Shown: positions 7,318 to 15,574 of the stretch, piece by piece
Position numbering within the stretch: the stretch's first letter is position 1
Layout of the letters: each line of letters starts with the position of its first letter
From: Chara braunii
Taxonomy: Eukaryota > Streptophyta > Charophyceae > Charales > Characeae
Length of the DNA stretch: 26,842 bases
Direction of reading: 5' to 3'
Assembly (NCBI GenBank): GCA_003427395.1
Contig: BFEA01000157.1
Location: forward strand, 2,680,232 to 2,707,073
Notes under the pieces: generated by a model
Seen by the model: only the letters and a program-made list of their open reading frames with translations
What the model was told of the DNA's origin: nothing
Databases searched by the model: none
Translations under genes and position numbers: made by a program

Positions 7318-10263
7318 TCAGTAGACTGTGGTACTCCAAAAATCGCTAGGATAGACACGTGGGCCGTGCCCGCCAAAGAGAAACAAATCCAGACCTCTCA
7401 TCGTGGCACCATGATCGTTTCTTGACGCTGGAGATGGCTCGGAACTCTGGAAAGTATGCGATGCGTTCGCCTTTCCGGTAGTGCTGCTGGGAATGATGTT
7501 CGGAATTCTCTCATTGTACAGCTGTGACCATCTGTTGTATTCGAAGTCGTACCGCCAGATCTCTCCCATCAAGATGCCTTGAGTGTCCACACCCCCAGAG
7601 ATATACATGCTTCCACCTCTGACAAGTGCGATGTGTGAATGGCGGGGAGATGGGGAGAGCCGTGGGGTGAGTTCTCTCCAGGTCTCTGTGACAAAGTCAA
7701 ACCGCCACAACTCGTTTGTTACCCCCCCAGGCTTGGGTGGTGTGGTTGTCAGGAGCTCCCTAGCTGCGGCGACACGTCGGGCTATCATATCCTCCTGAAG
7801 AGCTTGCATCTCTGCAGCAGGGGAGGAGAGCGAGAGAAGACGGATTGTGGAATTCACATCTGACGCAGTCAGATTGGCTGCGGAGGACGAGGAGGGAGAA
7901 GACATCATGACCCAAGGGTTCACGGCAATGGGTGCACCAGCATCACTGTCGCGATAACCGCCAAAGACATACATACCTCTTCCATACACCACTGCAGAAT
8001 GGCAGAATCGACCCTTTGGACCCTTGGGGACCCCTCCCCCTCCGGCCTGGTAGTTGGGTCCAGAAAGGGGGTCTGATAACAGAGGAGAAGATGCAGCAGC
8101 AGCAATCGCAGAGCTGTCAGAATCGAGGGAATCGATCGGTGGAAGCCAAGCATTATCTTCTGCATCAAACACCCAAATGTCCTTCCTGATTTCACGACCT
8201 GCTCGGCCACCATAGACATACACCTTGCGTTCGTAGACGACCACTGTATGATCGTTCCGTGGTCCTGGCGACAGGCTTCCCCATGGTTGCACCTCTGTCC
8301 AATGCTTCCCAATCAAATTAAAGTACCAGATTGCTGCACGGCCTGTGAGGTCCTCCCCCTGGAATCCCCCAATAAGCCAGAGGCGTCCAAGATCATCCTT
8401 GGCTGCAGAGTGCGAGTTGCGTGGCGGGGGTTTTCTTCCACCCACCCGAATGGTCTTCCATCTTTTGTTCTCCCAAACAACTGCCTCCTCCTCCCCCATC
8501 TCCATCCTCACCCCCTCATCTAGCTGCCCCACTAGTATGTTATCCCAGTAGCCTTCATCCTCCACACCTTGCCCGGCATTGCTTCCCCCTCCACGGATGA
8601 ATACCCGCCATATGGGGACTGTCGCCCGTCTAACGCCCACTGTGACGTCGTCAACACGTAGCATTGTGTGAGTTCCGTTGCATTCAAATTCAAAGGCATG
8701 CCATCCTGCTGTTCTCTCTACTCCCGTACCCCGCCAAGGGTATAACATTGCATATTGGTTAAAAACGGCATCGCTGTTGACCCCAAGGCCCAGTCGGCGA
8801 GGGAGGATCAGTTTTCCGGCAGTTGATTCCATAGACGAACAATCATCAAAGTCGGGACTGATCCAATGGCTGGAATCATCAGAATCGGTGTCATAGAACT
8901 CTGCGTGCAAGATATAGCTTGACAGAGAACCGCCACTGATCCGTTTCACAATTGAACCACCCACATACCTCTTCGTATTCACTTGCATTGCTCGGTTATC
9001 ATCAGCAGCCCGCTTCCACTTTGCACGTTCTGCTCCAACGTTTCCATATTCCGTGACATTTGCAACATTTCGGAAGGAATCAATGTCCCCCCGGGGCAAC
9101 GAACACCCATCAATCACACGCCAGCGATTTTGTTCTGGTGTGAGTTTGTTTTCAAAACTTTCAAACAGCGGCTTGATCAGCTCCGCTCCATTTTTAACAC
9201 GCATAGAGGGTGGAGTGGCAGTTCCAGTTACCTCAGGATAGTTGGCATTGCCGTAATACAGGTAGATGGTGACAGTAGGGATGGCAGGTGCAACAAACCA
9301 AAACCCTGCACGCTCAGATCCACAACCTGGTGCTCCCTCTGGCCAGAACCGAATAGGATCCCCGGTTTCTGCATGAATGAGATGGACATCAGCACAATCT
9401 CCACGCATCTTACCTTCATCCACCAGACGCCGGGAGTTGATAACGACGCGAAGCTCATGTCTGCTCTTTAAGCCATCGAATGTGAAGTTCATACGATACC
9501 CGAATGAACCTAACCTTGTGGGAGATCTCAACGGATATTCCCACACCTCTGTCATTGCCGTTTTGTCCCGTCCCCACCCTTGCAGAACAACCATATCTCC
9601 ATCTGGAGTGGTTTCTACCACTGATCCATACCTCGGAGCCGGAAGGTTGGGTAACACAGAGACCCCTCCTGGAATTCCAGGGAGACCCTTCAGCCCCCTC
9701 TCCCAGGCAATCACCTTTCGCCAAGGGGATGGCTCTACCACCACTTCCTCTATCCGCCCACCTAGGAGGTATCCGAATCCTCTGCCATCGTCCTTACCCA
9801 CATCGATGGTGTAATTGCCTGCTGCAGGGGGTGTGAACACTGCCATGTATAGTCCTTGGCGAAGGTGGGTCGCCTTGGAGTGGAGTGAGACAGCATCTGG
9901 TCCCCACATTGCCGGATCTAGCGGCCGTGGGCCTTTCGATGTCCGTGTCACCAACACATGAAACTCTTCCGTGCTAGACATCGTCATGCACCCATGTGCG
10001 TCACGTGCGGTTATTAGCACAGTTGCTGATTGACCTGCTACAAGCTTCGTCGACGGGAAAAACACGGTTGATTTGGGTGCAGCTGTGGGACCTGAAATGG
10101 ATGCCAGCATTGCCATGAGAAAATCAGTAACGATATCAAAACAGAAGGTGACAGAACATCGAAACTTCACAGATAAATACACGGCCGATTTGGGCGCAGG
10201 TGTTGGACTGGAAATCATTAGTGATGGCATGACCAAATCAGTAACAAAAGCAAAAGAGAACAT
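7318..10263 (-). CDS. Ig-like/DUF2341/LamG-like/Kelch multidomain protein
   Basis: A 981-codon uninterrupted frame ending in TGA at 7318-7320. Residues 70-160 look like an Ig/filamin-type beta sandwich (AGQSATVLITARDAHG ... PAAGNYTIDV). 205-245 resemble one Kelch strand set (APRYGSVVETTPDGDMVVL). 250-345 match DUF2341 (FWFVAPAIPTVTIYLYYGNA). 375-590 resemble a ConA/LamG-like jellyroll (GWHAFEFECNGTHTMLRVDD). 610-980 hold five or so Kelch repeats with GG and W marks (WLIGGF, VYVYGG, MYVFGG, MYISGG, LFLFGG), interrupted at 780-845 by a Ser/Ala-rich loop. Several NXS/T sites suggest an extracellular or secreted context, but no signal peptide is seen. Kelch propellers and LamG folds usually bind proteins or glycans; the ligand is unknown. 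The 5' end is doubtful: residues 1-57 look intronic, so this is probably a large 3' exon and earlier exons were not identified. Confidence 0.8.
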   Translation of the reverse strand: MFSFAFVTDLVMPSLMISSPTPAPKSAVYLSVKFRCSVTFCFDIVTDFLMAMLASISGPTAAPKSTVFFPSTKLVAGQSATVLITARDAHGCMTMSSTEEFHVLVTRTSKGPRPLDPAMWGPDAVSLHSKATHLRQGLYMAVFTPPAAGNYTIDVGKDDGRGFGYLLGGRIEEVVVEPSPWRKVIAWERGLKGLPGIPGGVSVLPNLPAPRYGSVVETTPDGDMVVLQGWGRDKTAMTEVWEYPLRSPTRLGSFGYRMNFTFDGLKSRHELRVVINSRRLVDEGKMRGDCADVHLIHAETGDPIRFWPEGAPGCGSERAGFWFVAPAIPTVTIYLYYGNANYPEVTGTATPPSMRVKNGAELIKPLFESFENKLTPEQNRWRVIDGCSLPRGDIDSFRNVANVTEYGNVGAERAKWKRAADDNRAMQVNTKRYVGGSIVKRISGGSLSSYILHAEFYDTDSDDSSHWISPDFDDCSSMESTAGKLILPRRLGLGVNSDAVFNQYAMLYPWRGTGVERTAGWHAFEFECNGTHTMLRVDDVTVGVRRATVPIWRVFIRGGGSNAGQGVEDEGYWDNILVGQLDEGVRMEMGEEEAVVWENKRWKTIRVGGRKPPPRNSHSAAKDDLGRLWLIGGFQGEDLTGRAAIWYFNLIGKHWTEVQPWGSLSPGPRNDHTVVVYERKVYVYGGRAGREIRKDIWVFDAEDNAWLPPIDSLDSDSSAIAAAASSPLLSDPLSGPNYQAGGGGVPKGPKGRFCHSAVVYGRGMYVFGGYRDSDAGAPIAVNPWVMMSSPSSSSAANLTASDVNSTIRLLSLSSPAAEMQALQEDMIARRVAAARELLTTTPPKPGGVTNELWRFDFVTETWRELTPRLSPSPRHSHIALVRGGSMYISGGVDTQGILMGEIWRYDFEYNRWSQLYNERIPNIIPSSTTGKANASHTFQSSEPSPASRNDHGATMRGLDLFLFGGHGPRVYPSDFWSTTVY
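10091..10263 (-). other. Probable intron end with duplicated acceptor
   Basis: On the minus strand, TTACTGATTTTCTCATGG then CATCCATTTCAG precedes base 10091, a plausible branch point and 3' splice site in front of codon 58 of the frame above. A similar block lies about 120 nt upstream: TTACTGATTTGGTCATG, GATTTCCAG, then CGCCCAAATCGGCCGTGT, which parallels CACCCAAATCAACCGTGT of the exon. In protein terms TPAPKSAVYL echoes TAAPKSTVFF. The splice reading is inference. Confidence 0.45.
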
Positions 10264-10690
10264 GACAGAATGTTAGCTGATACTTCGAGTTTCAATCTGG
10301 GAGCCCCGTGGGTCAGGCAAGGGCTAAAAGAAGTGTTTTTGGAATGTTTCTCGGTAAGGGTAGGCTTCAAGGGGAAGGGGGACTGATTGAACTAGTGAAT
10401 GGGCGAACCTGACGGTCAATCCTTGAAGTTCCGTGGGGAGTAATCAATGCTGTGAGAGTTCCCTGCCGTCATGTGGGGAAGCGTGAGGTGTAAGATGTAT
10501 TATAATGGTCGATTTCAAGGGACTCTAGGTGCAATTCCCGGCAGGTGATACTCCCCCCCAATAGAAATAAGATTTTTCTTAAAAGAACGTGACACTATGT
10601 TGAAACTCTGTAGATGCGTGATGCGGTACCTCCCACAGCACCACCTTCTCAGCTCTCCTCCCCACTCACCAGCCCCCATCCTACAATGAC
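10264..10690. other. No gene recognised
   Basis: Sequence upstream of the Kelch gene. No promoter motif could be assigned with confidence and no further exon of the gene was recognised. Confidence 0.4.
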
Positions 10691-10770
10691 GAGACCAAGA
10701 CTCAAAACCACTCCTTGCTATACATAGAGAGCATGCCCTGGATGCGTGTAACACCAATACAGTCAATACT
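10691..10770 (-). repeat. Weak tRNA-like head
   Basis: Minus strand: a possible A box TGACTGTATTGG (10765-10754) and a weak B box GGTTTTGAGTC (10709-10699), 56 nt apart, a distance seen only in tRNAs with long variable arms. The B box is poor. Tentative. Confidence 0.2.
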
Positions 10771-11059
10771 TATCTGGATTACAAGTTGGAGAAGTAAACG
10801 ATTCCCAAGTTCCAACAACAACGAGGAGCAAAAGAACTTGTGTGAAAGCGGGACGATATTCCAGACGACCAATGGAAAAAGTTCCGAAATTTCGGCGAAA
10901 ATTTACCTTTTCTCTTTTTTTTTTTTTTATCGAAGGGTGGCAGTCTTGAAATGTATCCACAGGTGACTGACCCCAGGTAATTCAAGATAATTATGGAAGT
11001 TACTGTACATTGTATGTCATGATTATTGATTATCAAGCTGCTGTTATGAAAGGTATGTT
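10771..11059. other. No gene recognised
   Basis: AT-rich sequence with a poly(T) run at 10916-10928. Nothing recognisable on either strand. Confidence 0.4.
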
Positions 11060-11179
11060 GAGAGTTTAAGCCTCTTTAAGTATCGTGAAACTGAGGGTCT
11101 CAACCCTGATAGGCATCGTAATCGAACCATGAATGTCAGCTATGATGATTCTGACTGAGAATTCCTTTATTGGGTGTGT

Positions 11180-11405
11180 CCTGACCGGCCGCAGCAGGAC
11201 CTGTGCAGCCACTTCCACCTGACCTGACGCTCCTGCATTGCCACAGGTTACAGGGCGGCACAACTCAACCCAGCGAGCTACCAGCGTTGACTGGCCCTGG
11301 CCATCCTCTTCAGGGCACTGAAAGTGATGGCAACAGGATTAGAACCCAGCACCTACGCGGTGCTGCTCAGGCATGAAACCTACTGAGCTAGCCGACGAGA
11401 CACCA
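11180..11405 (-). mobile_element. tRNA-derived SINE, minus strand
   Basis: Minus strand: a textbook A box TAGCTCAGTAGG (11390-11379) and a near-consensus B box GGGTTCTAATCC (11347-11336), 43 nt apart. Between them GCTC and GAGC could form a D stem, but the loop is too long for a functional tRNA, and AGCACC/GGTGCT forms another hairpin. An unrelated body continues downstream to an uncertain end; a second TAGCTCGCTGGG word lies at about 11275. This fits a SINE unrelated in body to the one at 6950-7134. Confidence 0.55.
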
Positions 11406-11757
11406 GTGGGTGCATAAAAAACAAAAATGGACAAAAATATTGCAAAGGCTGGAGAAACCCTAAGTTCTGCAAAGAGCCATTCTCTGTTTAGTCTAGCCAT
11501 CTGTTCAGTATGTTCAACCTTTCGAGTTCTACATTTGAACTTAGAACCGACTTTGTGCTCTTCGAGCTCTTCAAGGGAATCAGTCACATGGCTTGCACAG
11601 AGCACCTCGGGTCAGCTTGTGACTGGCGGGTAGCTTCAAGGTCAGTAGATGTTGCCATCAACAAAGCGATACATAAATCATAAATGATAAATGCATATTC
11701 TTGCTCTGCACACAGATACTGCTGATGAAATTCATTGGTGACCGGTGCCTCGTTCCG

Positions 11758-11758
<1 letters not shown>
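11406..11758. other. No gene recognised
   Basis: No coding or RNA signal. The 88-codon minus frame spanning the SINE boundary has no motif. Confidence 0.4.

Positions 11759-11832
<74 letters not shown>
11759..11832. repeat. (TG)n microsatellite 1
   Basis: 74 bp of nearly pure TG, at the head of the first repeat unit of the array. Confidence 0.97.
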
Positions 11833-11836
<4 letters not shown>

Positions 11837-12290
11837 TGTTTTAGATTTTCCCCACAACAGACCCAATTCCAACCAGGTGAATAGATTCAGAATCAAAGCA
11901 GTCTTTGTCCTATTGCAGACAACGAGAGCACTTGAGATGTCCAACATATTAAACTTAATTAAAGCACTTTTATAATTAGACAAGTTTGAGATGTCCTATT
12001 ACTGTGCCTCTTACGCACAAGGCTGCCCACTCTGATTGTGGTTGAGCGGCAGCTGCCCACATCCCCGTGCGCCTTCACGGCCCACTTGCACGTTATTTCA
12101 GGAGGCAGAGTAAAAGGGAAGGTATGCTCCTGTGCATGTCTTCAGAGGTTCATGCTCCTGTTCATTTCACTTCAGATCTTCAGCTTATACAGTCTTTGTG
12201 TCCGTCCTTCATCTTCATACTTCCGTTAATTTCATTTCTGATCTTCATATCGTCTATTCTCTTAATGATTCTCATTCATATGTATTTGTT
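11833..12290. repeat. Array unit 1 after its (TG)n tract
   Basis: Order of blocks: CCCCACAACAGACCC with AATAGATTCAGAATCAAAGC and GTCCTATTGCAGACAACGA; then the 120-bp block at 11999-12118; then TTCAGATCTTCAGCTTATA; then TCATTCATATGTATTTGTTA running into the next (TG)n. Units 2 and 3 repeat this order. Confidence 0.75.
11999..12118 (-). pseudogene. Conserved 120-bp block, copy 1 (possible exon)
   Basis: Starts TTACTGTGCCTCTTACGCAC on the plus strand. The minus strand is open across the block and reads TCKWAVKAHGDVGS then RSTTIRVGSLVRKRHS. The same frame is open in copies 2 and 3. The family is not recognised; the C-x-W...H spacing only loosely recalls zinc-binding segments of MULE-type transposases, and that is speculation. 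Confidence 0.35.
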
Positions 12291-12292
12291 AG

Positions 12293-12294
<2 letters not shown>

Positions 12295-12366
<72 letters not shown>
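12295..12366. repeat. (TG)n microsatellite 2
   Basis: 72 bp of TG at the start of array unit 2, in the same relative place as the tract at 11759. Confidence 0.97.
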
Positions 12367-12369
<3 letters not shown>

Positions 12370-12850
12370 GAATTTTCACCACAACAGCCGCTATTCCGCC
12401 CAGATGAATAAATTCAAAATAGAAGCAGCTTTAGTCCTATTGCTGACAACAAAAACACTGGAGTTGAGACGAACCAACAATTAAACAGTTACCTCTATAG
12501 CAAGCAACAAGAAGCCAAATAGAAGTGTTTAACCTTTAAAATTTAAAATTTAAATCCCTTTCTGAACTGTGTTCACTTTTGGCATTTTTGGGTGCGCATT
12601 TCATTTGTCCTTGCAACTCCCCTTTTACTGTGCCTCTCATGTACAAGGCTCAAGACGTTGATTGTGGTTGAGCGCGAGCTGCCCACATCCCCGTGTGCCA
12701 GAACGACCCACTTGCACATTATGAAAGGAGGCAAAGTAAAGGCGGATGTATATTTCTGTTCGTTTTTCTTCAGATCTTCAGCTTATATTTTGTCTGTTCT
12801 GTTACAGATGCTCATCCGTATGCATTTACCAGTGGTACAGAAGAGCAGGG
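12367..12850. repeat. Array unit 2 after its (TG)n tract
   Basis: Same blocks as unit 1: TTCACCACAACAGCCGCTAT, CCGCCCAGATGAATAAATTC, TTTAGTCCTATTGCTGACAA, the 120-bp block at 12625-12744, CTTCAGATCTTCAGCTTATA and ATGCATTTACCAGTGGTACA. An AAATTTAAAATTTAAA-type palindrome lies at about 12538-12554. Confidence 0.75.
12625..12744 (-). pseudogene. Conserved 120-bp block, copy 2 (possible exon)
   Basis: The minus strand reads MCKWVVLAHGDVGSS then RSTTINVLSLVHERHSKR, aligned without gaps to copies 1 and 3. The frame is kept open despite clear nucleotide divergence. Function unknown. Confidence 0.35.
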
Positions 12851-12900
12851 AGGAAGGAAATAAGATGTCTTGTTCTCAGAGGGTTTTAAATACTCGGCAG

Positions 12901-13181
12901 TGGAGCAGACTACTCTATAATAGCACATGAGGCCAGTCAGTGTTTAGGGCGCATAAGATTTTGAGTTGAGGAGCAGCCATTGCCTACGGTAAGTGGCCGC
13001 CCCTACAGACTGGACAGGACCGGTTCGGGTGTGGATTGTGAAAGCACCGCATCCAATTCTCCCAGTCGCAGTTGCTGCATCAAACGGCATGGCGTAGATA
13101 GATGTAACAGCCCACATGGCTCCTACGTGCTAGGAACACAGAGGCACGCCTACCGCAATTGTAGAGGCATTGCGTTCCAGC

Positions 13182-13183
<2 letters not shown>
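12901..13183. repeat. Array leader block, copy 1
   Basis: TGGAGCAGACTACTCTATAA, ATTGCCTACGGTAAGTGG, GTTCGGGTGTGGATTGTGAA and GCATCCAATTCTCCCAGTCG match the block at 14892-15057. Here about 100 bp of additional sequence separates it from the next (TG)n. Confidence 0.7.

Positions 13184-13233
<50 letters not shown>
13184..13233. repeat. (TG)n microsatellite 3
   Basis: 50 bp of TG at the head of array unit 3. Confidence 0.97.
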
Positions 13234-13236
<3 letters not shown>

Positions 13237-13765
13237 AAATTATCACCACAACTTCCTCTATTCCGCCCAGATGAGTAGATCCAAAGTCATAGCAACTTTA
13301 CCTATATTGCAGACAACGAAATATGCTCGAGATGAGCCAATCCACCAATGAGACAGTTTTGCTTGTGAAGTCAATATGTATTCAGAACCTTACCTTTAAT
13401 CAGACAAGGAATCTCACCTTTACACAAGCAATGCAACACACTCGAGATGGGCCATCCCAACAGCAAAAAGAATACGAGACACAGTACATTTGTTAGTATG
13501 TTACATCGTTTTCTTGATTATTTTTTCATCAGCCAGCATTGGGAGGCCTCCCATGTTCTTTGTTTTTGCAGTTACCCTCTTACTGTGCCTATCACGTACA
13601 AGGCTGGCCACGTTGATGATGGTTGAGTGCCAGCTGCCCATATCCCCGTGTGCCTTTACGGCCCACTTGCACGTTATAAAAGGAGGCAGAGTAAAAGGGT
13701 AATTATATTTTGTCTGTTCTCTCAATGACGCTCATTCATATGCGTTTACTAGTAGTACACAAGGA
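13234..13765. repeat. Array unit 3 after its (TG)n tract
   Basis: ATCACCACAACTTCCTCTAT, CCGCCCAGATGAGTAGATCC, TATTGCAGACAACGAAATA, the 120-bp block at 13580-13699, ATATTTTGTCTGTTCTCTCA and ATGCGTTTACTAGTAGTACA follow the same order as units 1 and 2. About 200 bp of extra sequence lies before the 120-bp block. Confidence 0.75.
13580..13699 (-). pseudogene. Conserved 120-bp block, copy 3 (possible exon)
   Basis: The minus strand reads TCKWAVKAHGDMGSWHS then TIINVASLVRDRHSKR, followed by GTAACTGC, which could be a splice donor. A pyrimidine-rich stretch lies upstream on the same strand. With copies 1 and 2 it suggests a decayed, duplicated exon; a non-coding repeat is the alternative. Confidence 0.35.
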
Positions 13766-13911
13766 GAGGGAGTAGACAACAGGGAGGAGGACAAGAGAAA
13801 ATTAGAGAGTGTGTGTGTGTGTGTGTGCATGGCACTGTGTGTGTATGTGAGTGTGTTCAAAATAAGTCGGATAATAAAGCTACAGCAGCGTGTGTTTTTT
13901 TTTTTTTTTTA

Positions 13912-14073
13912 ATCCGGACATCTGGACCTGTTCATTCATGACTGGACCATCCGGTTCCATATGTCCGGTTGTCCGGATCGGTGTCCGGATTACCGGACGT
14001 CCGGATTAAGCCAGACACGGGTCCGGGCTCGGTGTCCGGTGTCTGGATATCCGGGTCCGGGGCAACCATGATA
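13912..14073. repeat. CCGGAC word cluster with palindrome
   Basis: Preceded by an 18-bp poly(T). Dense TCCGGA, GTCCGG and CCGGAT words, with the perfect palindrome CCGGACGTCCGG at 13993-14004. It ends GGGGCAACCATGATAATAAT, one base from the GGCAACCCTG terminus of other clusters. Frames through it are repeat artefacts. Confidence 0.6.
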
Positions 14074-14818
14074 ATAATCCCTTGCATCATATCTTTAGTC
14101 AGAGCACCACCCGAGAGGACCCCATTAGAAATATTCAACATTCAAGGGTTAATAACATCCCAGACCGCCACGTACAGGTAATAGCCCAAGTCGAACTCCA
14201 CTGGAAGCAAATGAGTAAAATAGTAAAAATACTTCAATTCTCAATTACCTAGGGCTGGTCAGTTCAATGATCACATCTCAAGGCTGTCGCCCAAGTCGAA
14301 GCAAAATCTCACCGATCCAAGACCTAATGCAACATCAGATCTCAGCCCCCCCGGCCCCCCACAAAAAATAAAATAAAATAAAGAATGCAACATCAGATCC
14401 CAGCCCCACATCTCCAGATGCATCCGCCAGAGACAGGGTAGCAGGGCACAATCACATGTAAGGAATGAGCCTCGCGGAGCCCTTATCGACCATACAAGTG
14501 TTCTGGGCTGTGGCCCCAGCAAGCCTCGTGCCTGCCCTAAGTGAAGGCGGGCCTGAATATCCACGTGAGGCCTGTTCTCGGCAATTTTTCCATATGTGGG
14601 TGCTCAGACAGTTGCAGCACGCCAGTTGGTTACAGAGCAATGTGAGCCTCCAGGGTCTTTCTAGAAGCAAAGGACTGCACTGTACGGTTGAGCCCAGGGC
14701 TCAGGCGGTTGCACCCTGGGCACACGCTGTGTGAGGCCGACACATCATGGACTGGTTACAGGCCAATGAGGAAGCAGCATTGTCATCACACATATGCCGC
14801 GAGCCAATGAGAATGCCN
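14074..14818. other. No gene recognised; short duplication; one N
   Basis: AATGCAACATCAGATC followed by CAGCCCC occurs twice (about 14326 and 14386), flanking (AAAAT)n-like sequence, a roughly 60-bp tandem duplication. One undetermined base lies at 14818 just before an (AG)n run, so the assembly is uncertain there. No coding frame is persuasive. Confidence 0.45.

Positions 14819-14864
<46 letters not shown>
14819..14864. repeat. (AG)n microsatellite
   Basis: 46 bp of AG starting just after the undetermined base at 14818. Confidence 0.95.
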
Positions 14865-14866
<2 letters not shown>

Positions 14867-14891
14867 CTCAATAGGTTCTTTATACACACCG

Positions 14892-15054
14892 CTGGAGCAG
14901 ACGACTATAGAATGACACGAGAAATCAATCAGTGTTCGGGTTGCAGGATGAGGAGTAGCTGTTGCCTATGGTAGGTGACCACTCCTGCAGACCGGACAGC
15001 ACCGATTTGGGTGCGGACTGTGGAAGCATCGCATCCAATTCTCGCAGTTGCAGC

Positions 15055-15057
<3 letters not shown>
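14892..15057. repeat. Array leader block, copy 2
   Basis: CTGGAGCAGACGACTATAGA, GTTGCCTATGGTAGGTGACC, GATTTGGGTGCGGACTGTGG and GCATCCAATTCTCGCAGTTG match the block at 12901-13080 and run directly into a (TG)n tract. The minus strand reads LRELDAMLPQSAPKSVLSGL, partly kept in the other copy. Confidence 0.7.

Positions 15058-15120
<63 letters not shown>
15058..15120. repeat. (TG)n microsatellite 4
   Basis: 63 bp of TG followed by imperfect CGTGTG words to about 15160. The usual downstream blocks of the array are not found after this tract. Confidence 0.97.
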
Positions 15121-15125
<5 letters not shown>

Positions 15126-15159
15126 GTTTGCGTGTGCCGTGCGTGCTTGTGTGCATGTG

Positions 15160-15574
15160 TTCCACCATGTGGTGTGCATGTGTTCCCCCACACTTCTCAA
15201 AAAGAAGAATTGAATTGCATTGGGCGTGCTGCGACATCTCCCTGCTCCTAACAGCAATTCGACAGGCTGGATAAAATGTCCACCGCGCTGTTCTCAGGGC
15301 CCAGGCTGGGCACAAACTGGCTTGCGGTGCCTCGCAGAACAGCATCACACAAAACCTGCTTTTCACTTTAATGCATAGACATAGAGATAGAATAGAAAAA
15401 GACATGATTTGGAAAGGACAAGGAAAAAAGAGGGAAAAGAGGTGCTTTACCAGCTACTGGCAGCAAGTAGCCCACGTTGTACTACACACATCGGCTCACA
15501 CATCGGCTTGTTCATGACTCGGTAACAAATCATGACTTCAGAATTCAAATGGTGATGGAATCAGGATTATCAAA
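15160..15574. other. No gene recognised
   Basis: Sequence between the repeat array and the 5'-truncated LINE. No ORF with recognisable motifs and no array blocks. Confidence 0.45.

Noticed and set aside
13912-14073. Protein with repeated PDTGP-type motif
   Set aside because: The frame is a translation of the CCGGAC word cluster on both strands.
11759-15120. CRISPR array or coding (Cys-Val)n / (His-Thr)n proteins
   Set aside because: The repeats are (TG)n microsatellites in large duplicated units; there are no regular spacers and the dipeptide frames are artefacts.
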